Assembly (NCBI GenBank): GCA_030248195.1
Contig: JASAND010026764.1
Location: forward strand, 30,077 to 94,076
Direction of reading: 5' to 3'
Source: Trissonchulus latispiculum
Lineage: Eukaryota > Nematoda > Enoplea > Enoplida > Ironidae
DNA length: 64,000 nt
Positions within the stretch are counted from its first letter, which is position 1. Every line of letters starts with the position of its first letter. A program made the position numbers and the translations under genes. A model generated the notes under the pieces. It was given only the letters and a program-made list of their open reading frames with translations, was not told the origin of the DNA and made no database searches. Below are positions 10,701 through 21,531 of this stretch, piece after piece.

Positions 10701-11561
10701 TCATTCGAAGTTTCTATTGCCCATCATCAAGAACATATTGACAGAACTAGTGATCTTTACGCTGGTCAGTTTAGTTTCAGTTTCAGCTCTAAATCTATAT
10801 TGGTTTCAGTTTCTGCTGCTGAAACAATACTATATAGCATCTCTATTTTTATAAATTTAAAATTGCAATTGACAAGTTTGAACTATGTAAATATAATGAA
10901 AACTTTCTGTCCTTAATTGATATGGAATAGAAACTTCAAGTGACAGGATCTTCCCTGGATACAAAGGCTACTTAAAATGGAAAAAGCTATTGCAAATACT
11001 GACTATTCTCCGGTGAGAAAATCTCACTATAAACATTTTTCTGGCCAAAAATATCACTAGTAAATTTTCGGGTGGGAGTGCAAGATTTCACGAGGGAGGG
11101 AAGCGAAAATTTCCCTGTGACACCGACTCAACATTGTGCACCCTACTCTGAATAGAGTTATAAATTAACATTAAGCAGAACATATACGTGCAGTTAGTTA
11201 TATAATTATTATATTATGTGTGTGTATTAAAAACAAATGCTCATGATGCTTTTAGTGTGAAAGTAAAAAGCGTGTGTGCACATACTATACAACGGTTTAG
11301 TAGGACTTGGGCCACGTCTGAACTGAGCCACAAAATTCTATTGGTCAGAATTCACTTCACTATTGTCCATTTAAAATCTAGGTTTTCTGCACGTGTTTAA
11401 TTTCTCCGCCCCTTTTACCATACACTGTATTGTACTAATCGTACTCACTGTTGACACAGTTGATTAATTGCAAAACTCATACACACGAATGAAAATATAC
11501 ATATTTTAATTATCAAGTTTAGTTGAATTAAAAATGGCTTTAAGACCAAAGATTTCAAAGA

Positions 11562-11652
11562 AATTAAAGAACCACGAAACAAAACAAAGATTAATGTGGA
11601 CTACATTAATAAAATTATGCCAGTAAAATTGTAGACTGTTGTGATATAGAAA
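11562..11652. repeat. Direct repeat, copy 1 (about 91 bp)
   Basis: Begins AAATTAAAGAACCACGAAAC and is nearly identical, in the same orientation, to 12205-12296. The two copies bracket about 550 bp rich in hairpins. Possible origins are terminal repeats of a miniature retroelement or a Penelope-like pseudo-LTR. Confidence 0.8.
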
Positions 11653-11689
11653 TAAGCAGTGCCAGATTACATATATAAGTGCATCATTT

Positions 11690-12200
11690 TCATATACGGA
11701 CCGCCTTGTTATGCCCGACTGACCTGATTGTAGGACTCATCAGGGGCTTACAATCAGGTTATTTTAGTGATTAAATTAACCACCCATTTTTAGATAAAAA
11801 GTCGTGTCGTCCCCTGGCGACCAACTCCAGACATACGTGATGTTAGAAGCACGCATACAATTAGTGCATAAATACGTATATACATTGATATAATAGACAC
11901 AACAAAAGCTGTGATAATTAAGCTGTACTCAGTCAAAGATCAGTGATTATACCCTACGTAAACGCAGGGTTTGCCATAAGGTGCCGTCATCCTAAGCGAA
12001 TGACAGCTTTTCATAAGAGATCCTCCAAGAGGAGGATTTTCATAAAGTGGTTAACATAAACAATAGAACACAAGTACCACAACAGCGACATTTAATGTCC
12101 CTTATTTAAATAAAACCATTAAATTTGGGTGCGAATCCGCACCGGCCCAAGGCAACCAGGTGGGAGCAAACCTCAAAACCTTTCCTGGCCACCAAGGGCA
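11690..12200. other. Cluster of short perfect hairpins
   Basis: Several stems follow one another. CCTGATTGTA / TACAATCAGG is at 11723-11758. ACCCT / AGGGT is at 11951-11970. GTCAT / ATGAC is at 11986-12004. ATCCTCC / GGAGGAT is at 12020-12037. GGTGCG / CGCACC is at 12128-12143. CCAGG / CCTGG is at about 12158-12190. No reading frame crosses the region. The pattern suggests a structured RNA inside the repeat. Confidence 0.55.
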
Positions 12201-12204
12201 GAGC

Positions 12205-12296
12205 AAATTAAAGAACCACGAAACAAAACAAAGATTAATGTGGACTATATTAATAAAATTAAGCTAGTAAAATTGCAGACTGTTGTGGTATAGAAA
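12205..12296. repeat. Direct repeat, copy 2
   Basis: Second copy of 11562-11652, differing at only a few positions. Confidence 0.8.
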
Positions 12297-13263
12297 GTTT
12301 AATTTTGACTAAATTGGAACCGAAATTCAGAAATAATTTTACAAACTTTAAAATATTTACCAAAATTACTGACTCAACTTATTCAAACACATTTGCCAAA
12401 ATTGAATCAAACCGAACCAAACGTTCGCTAGATGGCATCCCAACTGCCTTTTTAAGGGCAACCATTCGGCCAAAAATTATTTAGGTACAACATTGAAACT
12501 AAAATGAAAGCACCAACACTCGAAATGGAAGATAAAGAAAAAATTTAGTTTATGGTACACATGACATTACTGTACGCAGCAGTATTAGTAAATAATAATG
12601 CACGTATATATATAAGTTTTGCAAAATATATTTTTGTTCTCAAAGTGTCGTATTTAGGTAGGCGTTTTGTTGAACTCTCTAAACTTTAAAGTGTATAAGA
12701 GTTTACTTACATTCACTCTTTCATTTTACAAGCTTAAACTTTGATTTCACTTGCCATTTCAATTTAACTCCCCTTTGACGGTAGGCGGAGTTTACTGTAG
12801 AAAAATGTACACACATTTCTACTGGTTGACAATAGTGACGTTTTCAACCAATCAAATGTGTGGCCCATTTCAGATGTGGCCCAAGTCAGACTAAGCCTAT
12901 ACACAGTGGTTCAAATTCAAAAACAACCGTACAATACACTTAAATACACTTAAATGTCCTAATATAGGCGAACTACGCCTAGATTCTATTGCACACTATT
13001 TCTTCCGCTAAACTCCTTCCACAAATATATATATATACGCATACACATATATACCAACACACACATTTGTACATGTTAATTTGTGCTTTACGTACACACT
13101 TAAATGCATATAGACGAAACTACACGTATACGCGTTAATCCCCATATATCCTTTAGAGCACAGCATATAAGAATTTCATACTTTTATTGTAATATGTACT
13201 AAGCTGTAATGCGCAACAAAAATTTTACTGCCAGTAACATTATTTTAGTAAAATGTATAATAT
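12297..13263. other. AT-rich transposon interior, no gene
   Basis: No coding or repeat signal beyond short TA-rich runs near 12601-12620 and 13027-13060. Confidence 0.5.
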
Positions 13264-13879
13264 TGTGGGATATTCCCTGCTGGCTGACAGATTTTAGAAA
13301 GAAATGAGCGTTGGCGCGACTAGCTCATTTGCATAATAATGTAATTTGCATATTTTACAATGTTTTGGAAAAGTCAGTCAGTTGTTAGTTGTTGCAGTCT
13401 TAGTTCGGGAGTTGGGCGAGACAGTGTCTGTGGGTGTTCCAGTGGGGCTAATTTCAGGTTGGTTGTGACGTGTTGATTTTGGGGGCTGCTAATAGTGTGG
13501 GGTTATTCTCCGTTCCCCCTGTGTATTTGTTGGTTAAGGGGGGCTTCACTCCAAGTATAAGTCGGGAGAGGGTGATTCCCTCCCATTGTCTCTCTGCTAT
13601 TCTCGTCTTCTTTTCGGTGTTCACCCTTGTCATGTGTTTATTTTAATTATAGTTCGTAAAATATTTGTTTAGTGAAAGTAAATAGTCCAGCGGTTATTTT
13701 TATCTATAGAACAGGCAACGGTCGCTTAGGGCTAACTTTAGTATCCACATTAGTACTCGCTTTCCCTTTTCTCTCTGATTGGATTAAAGCCTAGGCATCA
13801 CACACTGACCTCGAATCTGACAATCTTTATTGAGATCCAATATAGCAGTTTATCATAGAGGGTACCTCTAACCCTCACA
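13264..13879. mobile_element. Possible solo LTR
   Basis: The segment begins TGTGGGATATTCC and ends CCCTCACA, with ATAT on both sides (13260-13263 and 13880-13883) as a possible 4-bp target duplication. It has pyrimidine-rich and G-rich blocks like an LTR promoter/leader. An alternative right end is TATCCACA at 13749, which mirrors the left end better but lacks a duplication. No gag/pol is adjacent. Confidence 0.35.
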
Positions 13880-14219
13880 ATATCTATTATCAAGTAATAA
13901 TAAATTTCAATAATTAATTTTAGCATGCTGATTATTGTTGCAAATTTATAAATATACCGGTTGAGTGGGATCATTAATAGGTAATTAACTATCAATTTAA
14001 TAATCGCGAAGTTCAGCTAAAGAGTTCAATGTTTCGTCAAACTAAGCCAGAAAAGTATAAAACCATGAAATTCACAGAGCGGTTGTCGTATAAACCATAT
14101 AAAGTGGTTGTCGCGCCTTCGCTAATGCGCGCAACTGAGATGTCGCGCCATAGCCATGTCGCGACTTTGCTATGTCGCGCCTTCGCCATGTCGCGCTTTC
14201 GCTATGTCGCGCTAATGTC

Positions 14220-15929
14220 ATACAAGCGTCAGATAAGCCAAAACAACTCTGAGCTTAAAAGCAACCAAAAGGTACAGCTACGCTGCTGCAGCCAAGCACT
14301 TAGTTCCAGAACATAAATGCACTGAAAAAGGCTCAAAAGAAAGTCTAAAGCCCAGCTCGTAAAACGTGGAGATGTTTCACCCTTTCAGCTTAAGGAATCC
14401 ATGCAGCCTGCCTCAAGGCATTGTGAGTGGGAGTGGCAAAGCTGCAGGAGTGTGACACTCAATCAAATATTAAGGGAAACTTCAGACAAAGACTGCTGCT
14501 CCTGCCAAAATAGCGCTATGGAAAAGGAACGAACTTGGTGCAAAACGTTGATTGACTTAGATTTAGCTGAAATGATGAAAAATACTTTTTAGTAGCGTTT
14601 TTATGAGAGGCTCAATGTCCTCGTAAATCGATAGCAACAAGTGCGGCATTGTTGATTTAGACAAGTCCACCAGCGTAAAATCCACTGGGTTTGTTACCAC
14701 AACAATGAAAAGGAAAAGTACAATTTGATATGTTGAATATTTTGATTCATTCGGCATTCCACCTCCAACAAAAGTAAAACAAATTTGCTGAAGTCTGACA
14801 ATGAACCCATATTTTCTTCCAACAAATTCCAACAGTTTGGATGAAACTGGTGAGTTATTAATAAATTAACCAGGCTGATGTCATTTGTCACCAGCTGGAG
14901 CGATACTGCCACCGACGATTTACAGCATATGTTGGTTTCGATTCAATTTACGCGCTAGGACTGGGTAGCCCTGGAGGCTGGCTTGCTAAAAACGTGCTTG
15001 GATTCAGAAGCCTATTTTCTAAGTTATCCCCATTAGGATTAAGTAGCCAAACTCCCCTCCAGGATTTTTATAATAAGTGTAAGTGCGGTCTAAAAGTAGA
15101 TGTCTAAAAGGACCTCGAGTGCCTCTTTCGAAATAGAAACATTCTCTCAGCCCAAGTTCACTTTGATTTCAGTGTAATGTCACTTTTATGCTTGTATGAT
15201 AGTATGAGCGGATAGTAACTGGATTTCAATGGATTTCCTGAAAACGAAATCCAGGAGCACGTCATTGGTGGGGGATTTAACTTTTTTACTGGTTCGTTAT
15301 CTTGATCCTTTTACGCTACTAAACTGTCCCTTGTTGTTTCAAAATGCCTGTTTTCAGAATATCGAAACGGAAGATCAACTGTCTGACTGTTTTTTCGAAT
15401 TTAGTAACCAAAGTCGGTCGAAAATTCTATCCGAATCAAATAACAAACTTTTCTTGTTTTAATTCTGACACAAAATCCCTAATTTTTCCTAGTCCTATGA
15501 AATCCAGTTAACATCTTTGAATCCGGCTTAAAACCGACAAGTTTTTAAACCATTTGATTCTGTTTTAGTGCGGGCTGCCTTCGAGCTCTGTCCTCAGGCG
15601 CTATCTCTCAGTGATCCTCTGATCCCGGCCGCTCGGTTCTCTGGGTCTACCATCCGGATTTCAGTCCGTGCTACCCTTGGTTCTGCTTAAGCTGTGTCCT
15701 TCCAGAGTGAGTGTTTCTTCGGATTACCCCTGGCCCTTTTCCTGGATCGCTGCTGTGTCGCTGCTCTATCCGGATTGGTTTTGGTTCTGCGCTCATACCG
15801 TTAGTTTTCAGCTAATATTCCAAAACTTTGATAGCCCGCCTGGGCTTACTTCATGTGGGAAGTGGACAAGGGTTGGATATCCTGAGTGTAGTTTCCACGG
15901 TTAACATTTCAAACTATTAAGGCCTTTTT
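14220..15929. other. No recognised gene
   Basis: Two overlapping minus-strand frames at 14563-14912 have protein-like composition (LLITHQFHPNCWNLLEENMG; TMPHLLLSIYEDIEPLIKTL) and might be a fragment of a transposase-derived gene. I cannot assign a family. The rest shows nothing. Confidence 0.35.
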
Positions 15930-16723
15930 GCGTGTGAGTTAAAGGAGTTAAAATTAACTCGATCCTGTTCGCACCAGGGTTAAAGAGTTAAATGAGTTAA
16001 TTTTAACTAGCTGGTGTACAAATTTAGACTGAGTTATCTTGAAATAAAATAAAAGATTTCAGGTTTTTGAGTGTGTACATGTCCAACAAATCTCAACCGC
16101 TTTCCTTGACCAACTACAAAGAAAAGGGAAAAACCGATATATCGCGGGTTTATTAATTTAATAATAATAACAAGTACTATTAAGACCAAAAACTACCATT
16201 CACCGCACATAAAAAGTAACTTTGATAATCAAAAAATATAGAAAAGAAACCGGACTGGGCTTAGGCATAGACCCACAAAAAAGAAAGAAAAAAATAATCA
16301 TAGCAGAATCCAGGAAATAAGTATTAACGGGAAGGGAAAAGCCCGTCTGCTCCATACAGCATCCCAACTAAGACTGAGCATGAGAATTTTGCATGCGCGC
16401 CTTTTATCTGTTCAATTTAGCTAGCTAAGCCAGTGTGTCTACACAAAACCTTGCATTTAGTGGTTGCATGAATTTTCACTAATTTGAATAGGAACCAACC
16501 GAAGTAATAGAAATATTTCCACACTGGGGTTAAACTAGTTAAAAGATTTTTAACTCTCTGCTCGCGAAAAGAGGAGTTCAAATTAACTCGTTGAAAATCC
16601 TACCAGCATTCGCGCAGGCGCATACGGGTCAAACTCCATGGAGTTAATTTTCGCGTTTTCGCGCACGAATTAATTTTCCCCATTTTCGCGCACGAGTTAA
16701 AATTAACTCCTTTAACTCCACGC
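15930..16723. mobile_element. TIR element rich in GAGTTAA/TTAACTC
   Basis: The left end GCGTGTGAGTTAAAGGAGTT is mirrored at the right end, AACTCCTTTAACTCCACGC; about 30 bp pair. Inside, near-palindromes of the form GAGTTAAAATTAACTC recur several times. A related cluster lies at 19430-19645. Confidence 0.55.
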
Positions 16724-17337
16724 AACATTTTCCAAACAGATCAACTAAACCAAAAGATTATATCTAATTTATATTTTGTCTATTTTATTAGTGCAAGTGC
16801 TTTTTACAAAATACTTATTTTTCCAGGTCAGAACAAATCAACGCCCTGAAACTATAACAAAATGGCTGAAACTGGAACAAACAAGAAGCAGTTTTATGCA
16901 AAGGTTAGCAAGACACTGTAAAGAATCAGTTTGTGGACAGCCTGCTAGCAGCATTCGCACGACCAATCCGTTGAGTATTTCTTACAGAAAATAAAACCTG
17001 GCGCTCCCCAGCTAAAATATATAATCTATAAAAAACAGGACGAGGCACAGTGTCACAAAATGCGTACTTACTAATGTATGCCATCTTGTTGTTAATTTAG
17101 CATTCGCTACTACATTTTCTAACATTCATTTCACAATACGACTCATTACAAAACTTATAATATATATATAATTATAATTTATAATATATATTTATAATAT
17201 ATATATAATTATATATAGATAACTATATATACAACTACATTATAGTGTTCTGATTAATTGTTCAGAATAAAAAGTAGTATTGAACCGTGTTGGTGATCGA
17301 AGGGCTTTCTTAACTCAGCCGGATTGAGGACTAAGTC
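16724..17337. repeat. AT-rich intergenic with (TA)n tract
   Basis: TA-rich low-complexity tract at about 17158-17235; otherwise nothing recognised. Confidence 0.6.
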
Positions 17338-17633
17338 GTAGCGATGAGCATTTCGGCCTGTTGGCCCGGCCCGGGCAAGGTTTTGGAGCGGGCCGGGCCG
17401 GGCCGGGGCCGAGAAATGTTTTAACTGCGGGCCGAAACGGGCCGGATCCACCCTCCAAAATGTTGTGAAATCACTAAAATTAGCTAGATATTTACGCATT
17501 CTGGTTAATTTACAGCATAGTTAACCATTTCGTAGCATAATTTAGCGGTTCCACCATGCATTGAAGCCTTTAAATAAAATTGTTTTTGGCGGGACGGGTC
17601 GGGCCGAAAAATCCGACCCGTGCTCATCTCTAC
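17338..17633 (-). mobile_element. GGCCCGG-rich MITE, copy 1
   Basis: The ends are inverted (CGATGAGCA and TGCTCATCTC), followed inward by stretches of repeated GGGCC/GGCCC and an AT-rich centre. A related copy in the opposite orientation is at 32233-32611, sharing the centre (a TTAACCAGAAT-type block with a GTAAATAT-type block). Open frames across it are composition artefacts. Confidence 0.7.
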
Positions 17634-18410
17634 TAGGTCACAACAAACTGACGGGAACGAATTTTGCACTTTTTGCACATTCAGAAGCAATTTTTATACA
17701 TTTGGATGGATGGAAGCGTTTTGGATGAAAGTGACAGCGAAACGGTTCTATGCTATGCAACTTTCAGAAATAGTCATTAATTAGTTCAGCAAGTATATAA
17801 ATTTGAAAATTAAAAAGGAGGCGATTCAACTTAAAATTAGAAATAAGTCTTCCATTAACCTAACAACAGAGTAATATCAAGAGCCTAATATATGAACAGA
17901 TGAGAGCACGCACGCTTTGACGTGCATCGTGCTACAAATAATTTGTAGCACCCTATGGTTAAGTATTTTCTTATCAGTACCATGCCAGCAGACCTGGTTT
18001 CAGTTTGGCTCATTCTTGCATGAACCAGGAGAAACCTATGCTAAGTACGGTTAGCAAACCCAACCTAATACAGCCCTGCCGCGCCTGTGGGCGCGCCAGG
18101 AAAAACGAAATTAATTTCTTAGAATTTGCAAATCAAATACTATGAAAAAATAATTACGTAAAATGTGTGGAGAAAAGTTGCAAAATTGATCCCATGAAGT
18201 ACACTATAAGATGCTCAAAGCTGTTTCTTTTTATAGTCTTCAGTTTAGTTAGCTTTGACTGGTTGTTTCAAAACAATTCCAAGCTCGATTGGCTAGCACT
18301 ACTTCATAGACGTGATGCCTGATTGGCTGCTTACTTCCTGTGAGCTCATTAGTCTTGGGTATTCTTTCTGTTTTGAGTATCAATTTACGTTCGACATTGT
18401 TGTCATTCAG
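17634..18410. other. No recognised feature
   Basis: AT-rich sequence without coding signal or strong repeat. Confidence 0.5.
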
Positions 18411-18626
18411 TTAGCTAAAGGCCAGTTCACACTAGGCAACTTTGAGGCAACTTGGTTGCCGCAACTTTGTTGCTGCAACCAAGTTGCTCCAAAGTTGACT
18501 GTATTTTGCAGTGTTAATGCACTGGCAACTATAGAGAAAAGTTGCCGCAACCTAGTTGCCGCAATCGCGCTTGGGGCAATTTCTAACGGCAACTTCGAAT
18601 TTGATTGGCTGATTGCTGTCATGTGA
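18411..18626. repeat. Repeat built on GCAACT/AGTTGC units
   Basis: After AGGCCAGTTCACACTAGGCA the sequence repeats TTGCCGCAAC and its complement many times, giving multiple alternative hairpins. The start resembles the ends of small DNA transposons of the type seen at 22139. The other end is not visible. Both overlapping open frames are by-products. Confidence 0.5.
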
Positions 18627-18654
18627 CCATCAGCTATTGTGGGGAAAATTGATG

Positions 18655-19335
18655 CTTACCGAGCTGAACAACTTTTGTAAAAGATGAACTCTTGAAAATG
18701 CACACAATTACCGGAATTCAAGAAAACCAGATTTTTCGGAATTTAAATATTTACTCCAATACCCGACAATATGGGTACCATTCAAAAGCTCTAGATGAAC
18801 TGAATACATTTTGTAATAGAGAAATGAGAAAGAAATGAGCCTACATATCGGATTTCGCGTAAAACTTTCAAGCTAGAGTGGAATCCTGAATTCGTAAGTT
18901 TCGGGAAGTTGGTGCATTTTCAGACATTGGTTCTGAGCTTTCGAATGATACCCATGTTGTGGGGTATTGGAAAACATTTTTAAAATCCGGAAAATCCGCT
19001 TTTCTCAAATTCCGAGAATTGTGCGCATTTTCAAGAGTTCATTCTATCGCAAAAGGTGTTCAGCTCGATAAGAGCTTTCGAATGATATCCACCTTGTGGG
19101 TATTGGAGACAAGTTTTTAAATCCGGAAATTTTGAAAACCCGGAATTCCGGAAATTAGGTACATTTTCGTGAAAAACTTGTAAGAGCAAAATTATGCAGC
19201 GGACCAGCTCTATTCGATCGTGAATACAAAATTTTGATTGCGATAAAAATAAAAACTAAAAATTTTAGAACTTCCGTGAATGATACCCGGAATTCCGGAT
19301 TTTTCTGGATTTTCGGAAGTTAGATTTCCTGAGGA
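18655..19335. repeat. Fold-back repeat with CCGGAATT-type units
   Basis: About 59 bp at 18658-18718 (GAGCTGAACAACTTTTG onward) are the inverted match of 19007-19067. Further blocks containing TTCGAATGATA and ATCCGGAAA recur in both orientations. A related fragment is at about 57020-57175. Confidence 0.6.
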
Positions 19336-21531
19336 TTCTAAATATATATACATTATATAGGTCACCCTCAAATGATAACTCAGGACAGCCGCTCACATTT
19401 CGGTTCCAAGACTTTTTGGTCAGACTTTAGTTACAATTAACTCTTTTAACCCTTATTTGCGCATCGATGGAGTTAGCTTTAACTCTCCCGTTTTTAACTC
19501 GTTTAACTCTGCTAGCTTTTAACTCAGCGAGAGTTATAAGAGTTAAAACATGCAGAGTTAAAATTAACTCGTTGAGTGCGCGAACACAGGTTAAAATTAG
19601 TTAATTTTTGCTCGTTTAACTCTACTCGTTTAGCTCGAGAGCGAAGAGGCCCTTTTGTAAATTTTGTCTTCAAATTGTATTGCTTTTGTTGTTAGTTGGA
19701 GCATTTTGTAATTGAAAACTGAATTTACTACAGCTGTCTGAATGACATCAAAACCTTTAAAGGTCAAAGACTCGGGACTTGGACTTGTGCATTTTCTAAA
19801 CTTGAGGCTACACGAGAGTACGCAATAGTCATAAGGTTACTCATAGGTGCACTATTACCCAAACAAGACCTGTGACTGTGAAAAACTAAAACTTCTCCTT
19901 CAAACATCCTATCACCTAAAAGTGTCACCTTAGTGGACAGCGGTTGAAAGTTGGCTAATTTAAGAGCACCGAGAAGGCTAAACAGGTTCCGTTAGTTATC
20001 CTGTTCTCCGTTTTCTTTGAATAACTAGTGTATCAGTATTTGTATTTCCTGTAACAATACCGAAAACTTTCCAATTTCTCCGTCTAAATATAGCATCTTA
20101 ATCTTGAGTCCTGGGTTGAGATAATCTGACCGACATCTCTGCTGAATAAAGCAGTTACGGTTACAGTCTCACGAGTAACTTATTTTGCAGTTCTTTATCA
20201 GGAGGCTAGTTGAACTCACGTACCCTTTAGGGTTAAGACCGTTTGGGTTAAGTTAGACCAACACTAGGCCAGCTTAATCTGTAGTCCTAAGAGTAGATTT
20301 TATCTTTTCGCTGTCTGCCGCTGTAGCAATAAATAGAGCTAATAGACATCAGCCCACTTTAGAAGATTCGCAGTCTTAAATTAGCTCACCTCGTTACACA
20401 TGTGCCCAAAACTGTTGCTTTTCTCAGCTTGTTTTGGTAATAGTCAGTCAGGGTATGCTGTGAACTGCAAGCTTGTTAGACCTGCGAACACATACTTTTA
20501 ATACTGTCAAATTTGCTGTACCTCAGTATTTAAAAGTGTTTGTAAACGAATTGTACTGCATCTATGCTCAAACTGAGCATAATTCATCATACTACATAGA
20601 ATTCTAAGGAAATTGAATTTTGGCGAAATGTGAACAACACTACAGCAATCACAGGAGATGGCAGCGTAAATAAAAACATAACTTTCTAGATTCTATGTGA
20701 AATATTGTCTTATTTGCTTAGAATTTTGAAGCCAAAGATTAATCACAATACAATGAAACAACCACGTATGGGCTAAATACTTTGGATGTGGGCCAAATCT
20801 GGAGATCAGAACGGTTTGTGAAATTTTGGAGTTAGATTGTTTTAATGGCATTTGCAGGGATCTTCATTTTTTGTGCCTGAGCCACACATCCTACGAGTTT
20901 CAACAGCCCTGTTTTTTCCAACTGATAGCTATAGATAGATGTCAGATTTGAGGACTTATAAATGTCATAATATAATATATGAAATGTGTGCATTTATAGT
21001 ATGCACAACTATACGTGATCTAAAACTTCAAGAACAGTGCAGTGCTACGACCGGTTAGGCATACTGTAGGAAGGATGTCCAGTTAGTCAAAGAAAATCTT
21101 CACTTTACTGCTATATTTAATCATCCTAGCTTTTCCAATTTTCTGCTTTGTATCTGTCAGCTAGAAAGACGAGAGAGACGTTTCTCTTCAGAAAGCCATA
21201 ACATATCGAAACCAGCGGCTATGGCTGTAAAGAGACAGGCGATTTCTGGACCGAAAAGTGACATTAATCTTCTTTGATTACTAGGTGATCAAGAGGCATG
21301 GTGGATGGGGAAGCAAAATTACACTTGTGTGACAACTCCTATGCCAGCCGGTCTCTATTAAGTTGATTGCAGGAGACCCTATTTTATTGGTGCTCTGAAA
21401 TATATCAGATCACTAAGTTCAGAGCTTCAAATAGCGGTTGCTCTTCATGTTAGTCAAACCCTGTTCGCATGGAAGCAAACAAGTGTTTTTAACCTGGTCT
21501 ACCTACCCTGAATTTGGTTATAGACCTACGA
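19336..21531. other. Intergenic sequence upstream of the first channel gene
   Basis: Apart from a GAGTTAA/TTAACTC-rich repeat at 19430-19645, nothing could be recognised. Upstream untranslated exons of the channel gene may lie here but cannot be placed. Confidence 0.45.

Larger units (their letters stand above)
9490..14219. mobile_element. 4.7-kb DNA transposon with long TIRs (Mutator-like candidate)
   Basis: The left TIR at 9490-9730 matches the reverse complement of 13911-14219. The outer part is made of short subrepeats around GCGCGACATAGC, with about two more units on the right. The inner part carries unique sequence such as TTGCAACAATAAT next to CATGCTAAAATTAATTA. TIRs of 240-310 bp and an internal FLYWCH-like fragment both fit Mutator-like elements, in which FLYWCH fingers are known. 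No 8-11 bp target duplication could be found, and no transposase core is readable, so the copy is at least partly decayed. A possible solo LTR and a direct-repeat pair are nested inside. Confidence 0.7.

Noticed and set aside
12128..12143. tRNA T-arm candidate GGTGCGAATCCGCACC
   Set aside because: No A box at a proper distance; better explained as one of the hairpins of the cluster.
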